A stretch of DNA of 5,001 nucleotides from Deltaproteobacteria bacterium. Its GTDB lineage: Bacteria > Desulfobacterota > Syntrophobacteria > BM002. The translations under genes were made by a program, and so were the position numbers. The stretch lies in assembly GCA_017861095.1 (NCBI GenBank), contig JAGFXI010000190.1, positions 1 to 5,001 of the forward strand, written 5' to 3'. This document shows, piece after piece, positions 1 to 5,001 of this stretch. Numbering within the stretch: the stretch's first letter is position 1; each line of letters starts with the position of its first letter. The notes beneath the pieces were generated by a model. It ran no database searches, had not been told where the DNA came from, and was given only the letters and a program-made list of their open reading frames with translations.

Positions 1-1822
1 ATACCGCTCCTACAGCACCTGTCAGGCCTGCGGCGGCGCGCGCCTCAAGGCGGATTCGCTCCTGTGGCGGCTCGGAGACAGGGAAGAGGCGGACCGGGTC
101 CTGGATCCGTCAAAGCGCTTCCGCCCCGAGGGGGCCGGGTTCTCCGGCGAGACCCTGAGGCAACTCCCCGGTCTTACCCTCCACGACCTGGTCCTTCTCC
201 CCATTGACCGCTGCCTGGCCTTCTTCGAGGGACTTTCCCTCCCGCCCCCCTTAGACGAGGCGGGGGAACTCCTCCTCAGAGAGATCAGAGCCAGGCTCGG
301 TTTCCTTGCCGAGGTGGGGCTTTCCTACCTGACCCTGGACCGGCAGTCCCGCACTCTCTCCGGGGGGGAGGTGCAGCGCATCAACCTGACCACGGCCCTG
401 GGCACGTCGCTGGTGAACACTCTGTTCGTCCTGGATGAGCCTTCAATCGGCCTCCACCCGGCCGATATGGCAAAGGTGATCGGGGTGCTGAAGAAGCTTC
501 GCGACGCAGGGAACACGCTCCTCGTTGTGGAGCACGAACCCCAGGTGATGCTCGCCGCCGACCGGATTCTCGACCTCGGGCCGGGACCGGGGGAACGGGG
601 TGGGGAAGTAGTCTTCTTCGGGACTCCGGCGGAGCTCCTGAAGGAAAAGGGATCAGTGACCGGCGCATATCTGTCCGGCAGGAAAAGGGTTGGGGGCGAA
701 GAGAGATTCGGAAGGAGAGAGGCAGGTCCGGCGGGGAGTGACCGGTTCCTGGAGATCCTCGGCGCGAGAGCCCACAACCTGAAGGGGATCGACATCCGGA
801 TACCGCTGGGCCGCCTGGTCTGCGTCACCGGCGTCTCCGGGTCGGGGAAATCGACCCTGATCCAGGATGTTCTGCACCGGGGTTTCCAGAAGTTCCTAGG
901 CCGCCCCACAGAGCAACCGGGGGAGCACCTGGCGATCCGGGGGTACGAGGAGATCGGGGACGTTATCCTGGTCGATCAGTCGCCCATCGGCCGCACCACC
1001 CGCTCCAACCCCGCAAGCTACGTGGGAGCCTTTGACACCATCCGCCGGCTGTTTGCCGCCGAGCCACTCGCTCTCGAGCGAGGGTACACGGCAGGCACCT
1101 TCAGCTTCAACGCCGGTACCGGCCGCTGTCCCTCCTGCGGCGGCAACGGGTTCGAGCATGTGGAGATGCAGTTCCTGTCCGATGTCTATCTCCAATGCCC
1201 GGAGTGCAACGGCCGGCGCTACCGCCCCGAAGTCCTGGAGGTGCTCTTTTTTCCCACCGGCGGGGGTCAGCCAAAATCAATAGCCGATGTCCTGGAGATG
1301 ACGGTAAACGAGGCGATCGGATTCTTCGCCGACCATCCGGAGGTGCTCCGCGGTCTCGAACCGCTGGCAGGGGTGGGGCTCGGTTACCTCCGCCTCGGAC
1401 AGCCGGTGCCGACCCTCTCCGGCGGTGAGGCCCAGCGGCTCAAGCTGGCAGGCCACCTGGCCAAGGCCGGCCAGCGGAAACGGGGTGACCAGGCGCCGGT
1501 TACCGGTCGCCCGACACTGTTCCTCTTTGACGAGCCTACCACCGGGCTTCACTTCGAGGACATTGCGAGGCTCCTCCACGCCTTCCGGCGGCTGCTCGAT
1601 GCAGGGCACTCGCTGGTGGTAATCGAGCACAACCTGGACCTGATCCGGGCGGCGGACTGGCTGATCGACCTGGGTCCCGGCGGAGGGGTTGCCGGGGGTA
1701 GCCTGGTCTGCTCCGGCACACCGGACGAGGTAGCCGAATGCCCTGAGAGCCTTACCGGCCGGGCCTTGAGGGAGTACGACCGGCTGCTGCGGAGCCTGGT
1801 ACGGGCCTCCCGACGGACAGGG
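1..1822 (+). repeat. UvrA unit 1 of the fusion (end of ABC-I plus whole ABC-II)
   Basis: This is the first protein-level repeat of the tandem UvrA; its N-terminal part lies upstream. Residues 7-10 are a CQAC pair followed by GGARL, equivalent to the CxxC-G-RL segment that follows the insertion domain in ordinary UvrA. The ABC-I remainder runs to about residue 221, with signature LSGGEVQRINL and Walker B FVLDEPSIGLH. ABC-II starts near base 743 and has Walker A 830-856, a zinc module with cysteines at 1127, 1136, 1196 and 1205, signature 1415-1438 and DE at 1529-1534. Compared with unit 2, ABC-I carries about 31 extra residues between the RL of the CxxC segment and the conserved FF. The signature has V and N where most UvrA have A and R or K. 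Boundaries are approximate. Confidence 0.9.
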
Positions 1823-4477
1823 AAGGTCCAACCGGCACCTCCTCCGAAGGGGGGAGAGGCCATCCGCATCATCCATGCCCGGGAGCACAACCTGAAGAAT
1901 TGCGACATAACCATCCCCCGGGACCGTTTCACAGTCATCACCGGCATCTCCGGTTCGGGCAAGAGCACGGTGGCCTTTGATATCCTCTTCGCCGAGGGGC
2001 AGCGGCGCTACCTTGAATCCCTGAACGCCTATGCCCGCCAGTTCGTACAGCCCGCATCCCGGCCGGACGTAGATGCAGTCCTCGGCATCCCGCCGACGGT
2101 TGCCATCGCACAGCGTACTAGCCGGGGGGGACGGAAGAGCACCGTGGCGACCCTCACCGAGATCCACCACTTCCTCCGCCTCCTCTTTGTCAAACTCGGG
2201 GTGCAGCATTGCCCCGACTGCGGGATCGCCATCTCATCGCAGAGCCCGGAGGCCATCCTCGCCCGTCTCTTCCGTGACCTTCGGGGCAGGTCCGTCCTGA
2301 TGCTTGCCCCCCTGGTCACGGCCCGCAAGGGGTATTACACCGACCTGGCGAAGTGGGCCGCCGGCAAGGGTTTCAGCCTTCTCCGTGTGGATGGGGTGAT
2401 GACCCCCACCTCGCCCTGGCCGCGCCTGGACCGCTTCCGCGAGCACACCATCGAGCTGCCGGTGGGCGAATCGGTCGTCACCCCGCAGGGTGAGGGGGAA
2501 CTGCGCGCCATCCTCGACAGGGCCCTTTCTTTCGGCAACGGGATAATACGAGTAGCAAGTCCCCCGTCGGAAAAAGCGGCTTCAGGGGGAATTGAGCTCC
2601 TCTTTTCCACCATGCGCGCCTGCCCCGGTTGCGGCAAAAGCTTTCCAGAGCCCGACCCGCGCATCTTCTCCTACAACTCGAGGCACGGCTGGTGCCCCCG
2701 CTGTTACGGCACCGGCCTGATCCTCCCCGGTTTCGACGGGGAGCAGAGCGGAGAGGAGATCTGGTGGAACGAGTGGTGGGAAGGGGAGGAGATTGTCTGC
2801 CCCGCCTGCGAGGGGCGGAGACTCCGTCCCGAGGCTCTGGCGGTCCGTTTCAGGGGGAGAAACGTGGCGGAGATAGGGTCTCTGACGGCAGGAGAGGCGG
2901 CTGATTTTTTCCGGAGTCTGGAGCTTGCCGGGAGGGAGGGGGCCATTGCCCGCGATATCGTTGCCGAGATCACCGCCCGCCTCGATTTCCTCTCCGAAGT
3001 GGGACTCGCCTACCTTTCCCTCGACAGGGCCGCTCCCACTCTCTCCGGCGGCGAGGCCCAGCGGATCCGCCTGGCATCACAACTCGGCTCCAACCTGAGG
3101 GGTGTCTGCTACATCCTCGACGAGCCGACCATCGGGCTCCACCCCCGCGACAACCGGATGCTCCTGGATACCCTGGACGGCCTCAGGGGGAAGGGAAACA
3201 CGGTGGTGGTCGTGGAGCATGACGAAGAGACGATCCGGAGGGCCGAGTACCTGATCGACCTCGGACCGGGCGGAGGGGTGAACGGCGGCCGGGTGGTGGC
3301 CGCCGGGACCCAGGCGGAAGTCATGGCGGCTCCCGAGTCGATCACCGGCAGGTTCCTTTCTTCCCCACTGCGCCATCCTTTTATGGAGCGGCGCCCCCCT
3401 GCCTCGGGCGGAGCCGTGATCGAGTTGGTGGGGGCCTCCTGCCACAACCTGAAGGGGGTGTCTGTCTCGATCCCCTGCGGTCGCCTTGTCTGCGTCACCG
3501 GCGTCTCCGGAAGCGGCAAAAGCACCCTGGTGCGGGAGGTCCTCTACCGGAACCTCAGGCGGGTCCTGGCAGAAAGGGGGCGGCACGAGCAGCCCGCCGA
3601 GTTCGCGGGATGTACGGAAATCCGGGGATGGGCGGGCATTGGGCGGGTCCTGGAGGTGGACCAGACCCCCATCGGCAAGACCCCCCGCTCCTGTCCCGCC
3701 ACCTATGTGGGCTTCTGGGACGCCATCCGCAAGCTCTTTGCCCGAACTCCCGAGGCACGGATACGGGGCTATACGCCATCCCGCTTCTCCTTCAACGTAA
3801 GCGGCGGACGCTGCCCCGAGTGCGAGGGGCAGGGGATGAAGACCATAGGGATGAGCTTCCTCCCGGACGTGCGGGTGCCGTGCGAGTCGTGCGGCGGGGC
3901 CCGATTCACTCCGGAGACGCTCATGATCCGCTTCAAGGGAAAGTGCATCGGCGAAGTCCTCGCCATGAGCGTGGACGAAGCGGCAGGGTTCTTCTCGGCC
4001 CACCCCCCTATCTGCCACCCTTTGGAGCTCCTCCGGGAGGTGGGTCTTGGCTACCTCACCCTCGGCCAACAGAGTCCGACCCTCTCCGGCGGCGAGGCCC
4101 AGCGGATCAAACTGGTGACGGAGCTGGCGAAGGCGAAACCGGTCGAAGGGACCCGCCGTGCAGGGGTTGGCGGCAACCATACCCTCTATCTTCTCGACGA
4201 GCCCACCATCGGACTGCACATGGCGGACGTGGAAAAACTGGTCCGGGTGCTCCACCGCCTGGTGGATGCCGGGAATACCGTCGTGGTCATCGAGCACAAC
4301 CTGGATGTAATCGCCGAAGCGGATTGGATCATCGATCTGGGACCCGAAGGGGGGGAGAGCGGTGGCAAGGTCGTGGCCACGGGGAGCCCGGAACAGGTGG
4401 CCCGCGACGGCACGGGGTCTCACACGGGGATGATACTGGCCGAATTCCTGCGGGAGCGTGGTAAGGATTGTTCCTGA
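1..4477 (+). CDS. uvrA: Tandem (double-length) UvrA, excinuclease ABC subunit A, 5' partial
   Basis: UvrA is the cytoplasmic ATPase that finds DNA lesions and loads UvrB in nucleotide excision repair. The reading frame enters at base 2 and stays open for 1491 codons to TGA 4475-4477; residue numbers here count from base 2. Three complete ABC modules and the end of a fourth are present. Signature LSGGE motifs lie at about residues 119, 472, 1014 and 1361. Walker B DE pairs are at 145, 510, 1040 and 1399, and H-loop histidines at 178, 543, 1073 and 1432. Walker A G(V/I)SGSGKST occurs at 277, 648 and 1167; the first module's Walker A is upstream of the window. CX2C-X19/20-CX2C zinc modules lie at 376-402, 874-901 and 1271-1297. 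All visible catalytic motifs are intact, so both units look ATPase-competent. Normal UvrA is about 940 residues; this one probably approaches 1,900, like the double UvrA of Chlamydia. The GTG at 314 lies inside the first ABC module and is not a start. Family assignment is very secure; the in vivo role of the fused form is inference. Confidence 0.97.
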   Translation, partial: YRSYSTCQACGGARLKADSLLWRLGDREEADRVLDPSKRFRPEGAGFSGETLRQLPGLTLHDLVLLPIDRCLAFFEGLSLPPPLDEAGELLLREIRARLGFLAEVGLSYLTLDRQSRTLSGGEVQRINLTTALGTSLVNTLFVLDEPSIGLHPADMAKVIGVLKKLRDAGNTLLVVEHEPQVMLAADRILDLGPGPGERGGEVVFFGTPAELLKEKGSVTGAYLSGRKRVGGEERFGRREAGPAGSDRFLEILGARAHNLKGIDIRIPLGRLVCVTGVSGSGKSTLIQDVLHRGFQKFLGRPTEQPGEHLAIRGYEEIGDVILVDQSPIGRTTRSNPASYVGAFDTIRRLFAAEPLALERGYTAGTFSFNAGTGRCPSCGGNGFEHVEMQFLSDVYLQCPECNGRRYRPEVLEVLFFPTGGGQPKSIADVLEMTVNEAIGFFADHPEVLRGLEPLAGVGLGYLRLGQPVPTLSGGEAQRLKLAGHLAKAGQRKRGDQAPVTGRPTLFLFDEPTTGLHFEDIARLLHAFRRLLDAGHSLVVIEHNLDLIRAADWLIDLGPGGGVAGGSLVCSGTPDEVAECPESLTGRALREYDRLLRSLVRASRRTGKVQPAPPPKGGEAIRIIHAREHNLKNCDITIPRDRFTVITGISGSGKSTVAFDILFAEGQRRYLESLNAYARQFVQPASRPDVDAVLGIPPTVAIAQRTSRGGRKSTVATLTEIHHFLRLLFVKLGVQHCPDCGIAISSQSPEAILARLFRDLRGRSVLMLAPLVTARKGYYTDLAKWAAGKGFSLLRVDGVMTPTSPWPRLDRFREHTIELPVGESVVTPQGEGELRAILDRALSFGNGIIRVASPPSEKAASGGIELLFSTMRACPGCGKSFPEPDPRIFSYNSRHGWCPRCYGTGLILPGFDGEQSGEEIWWNEWWEGEEIVCPACEGRRLRPEALAVRFRGRNVAEIGSLTAGEAADFFRSLELAGREGAIARDIVAEITARLDFLSEVGLAYLSLDRAAPTLSGGEAQRIRLASQLGSNLRGVCYILDEPTIGLHPRDNRMLLDTLDGLRGKGNTVVVVEHDEETIRRAEYLIDLGPGGGVNGGRVVAAGTQAEVMAAPESITGRFLSSPLRHPFMERRPPASGGAVIELVGASCHNLKGVSVSIPCGRLVCVTGVSGSGKSTLVREVLYRNLRRVLAERGRHEQPAEFAGCTEIRGWAGIGRVLEVDQTPIGKTPRSCPATYVGFWDAIRKLFARTPEARIRGYTPSRFSFNVSGGRCPECEGQGMKTIGMSFLPDVRVPCESCGGARFTPETLMIRFKGKCIGEVLAMSVDEAAGFFSAHPPICHPLELLREVGLGYLTLGQQSPTLSGGEAQRIKLVTELAKAKPVEGTRRAGVGGNHTLYLLDEPTIGLHMADVEKLVRVLHRLVDAGNTVVVIEHNLDVIAEADWIIDLGPEGGESGGKVVATGSPEQVARDGTGSHTGMILAEFLRERGKDCS
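1823..1858 (+). other. Proline-rich linker joining the two UvrA units
   Basis: The twelve residues KVQPAPPPKGGE lie between the last helix of unit 1 ABC-II, rich in Arg and Leu, and the first beta strand of unit 2, which begins AIRIIHAREHNLKN. The composition, four prolines followed by lysine and two glycines, is typical of an exposed flexible linker. It marks where two UvrA chains are joined into one polypeptide. Its role as a linker is inferred from position and composition. Confidence 0.75.
1859..4477 (+). repeat. UvrA unit 2 of the fusion (complete ABC-I plus ABC-II)
   Basis: This second full UvrA runs from the NLKN strand through Walker A 1943-1969 and the GQRRYLESLNAYARQF segment typical of UvrA. 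A UvrB-binding region follows at about 2189-2630, with an extra CPDC pair at 2210-2221, then the first zinc module with cysteines at 2621, 2630, 2693 and 2702. Next come signature 3041-3064 and DE at 3119-3124. ABC-II starts near 3413 with Walker A 3500-3526, a zinc module with cysteines at 3812, 3821, 3881 and 3890, signature 4082-4105 and DE at 4196-4201. The order matches E. coli UvrA throughout except that the insertion domain is missing. It ends about 20 residues after the last ABC strand with no glycine-rich tail. Retention of the UvrB-binding region suggests this unit can still contact UvrB, unlike UvrA2-type paralogues that lack that domain. Confidence 0.92.
2705..2797 (+). other. Collapsed insertion domain of UvrA unit 2, tryptophan-rich
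   Basis: Between the last cysteine of the first zinc module (2702-2704) and the CPAC pair starting at 2798 there are only 31 residues. In E. coli UvrA, as I recall it, the same interval is roughly 125 residues and forms the insertion domain, a mobile module implicated in DNA contact. Here it is a short acidic loop containing WWNEWW at 2762-2779, flanked by glutamates and glycines. The reading frame and flanking cysteines are intact, so this is a designed shortening and not a sequencing gap. Its function is unknown. Confidence 0.85.
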
Positions 4478-4495
4478 GGGCAGGTCTTATTTCCC

Positions 4496-4530
4496 TCCCG
4501 GATACTATATATGATTATACTGATTCGGGA
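4496..4530. repeat. Imperfect inverted repeat after uvrA
   Basis: The arms TCCCGGAT (4496-4503) and ATTCGGGA (4523-4530) can pair over 8 bp with one G-T wobble, leaving a 19-base AT-rich loop. There is no long T-run directly after the second arm, only TTTT at 4537-4540, so it is not a canonical intrinsic terminator. It could be a weak terminator for uvrA, or an operator, because the loop contains the candidate -10 element. Both roles are inference. Confidence 0.4.
4516..4521 (+). promoter_or_regulatory. Possible -10 element upstream of the sirtuin gene
   Basis: TATACT matches the sigma-70 -10 consensus at five of six positions and sits in the only AT-rich patch of the window. I see no convincing -35 hexamer 16-19 bases upstream. 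A transcript starting here would have an unusually long leader of about 130 bases before the sirtuin ATG. This is a weak call. Confidence 0.25.
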
Positions 4531-4638
4531 TCACCACTTTTCTGCGGGATATTGTCGGATGAACCCGCCATACATGAAATGTCTTCAACCGGGGTCGCTG
4601 TCGCGGAGCGGGTGTTATGACGGTGATACCGGGGCATT

Positions 4639-4644
4639 GGGGAG
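4639..4644 (+). promoter_or_regulatory. Ribosome binding site supporting the sirtuin start
   Basis: GGGGAG ends 10 bases before ATG 4655 and is the best purine-rich element near any candidate start. The alternative in-frame ATGs at 4511, 4559 and 4574 have no comparable site at a suitable distance, and ATG 4661 would be 16 bases away. It therefore decides for 4655. Confidence 0.55.
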
Positions 4645-4654
4645 CCTGATACTT

Positions 4655-5001
4655 ATGGCAATGTCTGAAAATCAATCTCTTGAACCAACCCGCTGCGCTG
4701 AACTGATCCGAAAATCCAACTCCGTGGTAGCCCTTACCGGTGCGGGAATTTCCACGGCGGCGGGCATCCCTGACTTCAGAGGTCCGCAGGGACTCTACGT
4801 GACCCGGCGGTACGACCCGGAGAAAGTCTTCGAGATTGGCTGGTTTCTGCGTGAGCCTCGCTACTTCTACGAATTTTCACGCGATTTCGTCGCTACGGTG
4901 AAAAATATCCGGCCAACGCTCACCCACCGGTTCCTGGCCGACCTGGAGAAGGAAGGCTGCCTCTCGGGGGTCATTACCCAGAATATCGACATGCTCCACC
5001 A
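4655..5001 (+). CDS. Sir2-family NAD-dependent protein deacylase, 3' partial
   Basis: Sirtuins remove acyl groups from lysine side chains using NAD+, releasing nicotinamide and O-acyl-ADP-ribose; bacterial members such as CobB act in the cytoplasm on metabolic enzymes and regulators. The first 115 residues are visible. GAGIS (4739-4753) followed by TAAGIPDFRGPQGLY is the NAD-binding GAG-S and DFR region, and TQNIDMLH at 4976-4999 is the NAD/nicotinamide pocket motif. The zinc cysteines and catalytic histidine lie beyond the window; complete relatives are about 240-250 residues. The sequence DFRGPxGxY recalls Thermotoga-type Sir2 more than E. coli CobB. The YxxR pair that sets SIRT5/CobB preference for succinyl and malonyl lysine is not seen: the segment reads FYEFSRD (Y at 4868, S at +3), suggesting a deacetylase. 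The ATG at 4655 is chosen for its Shine-Dalgarno and because it leaves a normal short N-terminus. It follows uvrA by 177 bp on the same strand. cobB is a possible name, but I leave the symbol blank. Confidence 0.93.
   Translation, partial: MAMSENQSLEPTRCAELIRKSNSVVALTGAGISTAAGIPDFRGPQGLYVTRRYDPEKVFEIGWFLREPRYFYEFSRDFVATVKNIRPTLTHRFLADLEKEGCLSGVITQNIDMLH

Noticed and set aside
314..316. GTG at 314 as the start of the uvrA gene
   Set aside because: The frame is open back to base 2 and encodes conserved UvrA sequence upstream (CxxC-GG-RL and the EIRARLGFLAEVGL segment before the signature). The GTG is the Val of that segment.
362..368. Runs of seven G (362-368, 2124-2130 and near 4349) as signs of frameshift or phase-variable slippage
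   Set aside because: The frame stays correct through each run and conserved motifs continue on both sides. Such runs arise easily from GGG and GGC glycine codons in high-GC DNA.
1277..2209. 310-codon open frame on the minus strand
   Set aside because: Same reason: fully antisense to conserved UvrA modules, with no recognisable domain.
3077..4423. 448-codon open frame on the minus strand
   Set aside because: It lies wholly opposite a secure UvrA coding sequence and its translation has no recognisable domain. Long antisense frames are common opposite high-GC coding DNA.
3610..4464. 284-codon open frame in another + strand frame
   Set aside because: It overlaps the UvrA ABC-II motifs out of frame; its Gly/Arg/Pro-rich translation is typical of a shadow of high-GC coding sequence.
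4475..4477. TGA as a selenocysteine or readthrough codon joining UvrA to the sirtuin
   Set aside because: UvrA ends normally here, the spacer translation has no conserved character, and no convincing SECIS-like hairpin follows.
4496..4540. Canonical Rho-independent terminator for uvrA
   Set aside because: The stem is only 8 bp with a wobble and a 19-base loop, and only four Ts follow, seven bases away from the stem.

Overview
The window is high-GC bacterial DNA and is almost entirely one protein-coding gene. A single + strand frame is open from base 2 to the TGA at 4475-4477, giving 1491 residues with no frameshift and no start inside the window. It encodes most of a double-length UvrA, the damage-recognition ATPase of nucleotide excision repair. 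Ordinary UvrA is about 940 residues with two ABC ATPase modules. Here the C-terminal half of one ABC-I module, a complete ABC-II module, a proline-rich linker and then a whole second UvrA (ABC-I plus ABC-II) follow one another. The true start lies upstream of the window, probably several hundred residues away.

Layout: 1-1822 is the rest of UvrA unit 1; 1823-1858 is the linker; 1859-4477 is UvrA unit 2, which keeps a UvrB-binding region and two zinc modules but has almost lost the insertion domain; 4478-4654 is a 177-bp spacer, visibly richer in AT around 4500-4520, with an imperfect inverted repeat around a possible -10 element; 4655-5001 is the N-terminal part of a Sir2-family NAD-dependent protein deacylase, cut by the window end.

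Organism: tandem UvrA proteins are known to me from Chlamydia and from some high-GC Gram-negative bacteria. The base composition excludes Chlamydia. A high-GC proteobacterium or a Geobacter/Desulfuromonas-like organism is a reasonable guess, but not one the sequence proves.

The two genes lie in the same direction. The spacer is long enough for the sirtuin to have its own promoter, so a shared transcript is possible but not shown. No RNA gene, mobile element, CRISPR array or minus-strand gene is supported. The long minus-strand open frames opposite uvrA are what high-GC coding DNA produces by chance. I see no clearly new multi-gene system. The most interesting features are the architecture of the fused UvrA, especially the tryptophan-rich remnant that replaces the insertion domain in unit 2, and the UvrA-sirtuin neighbourhood.
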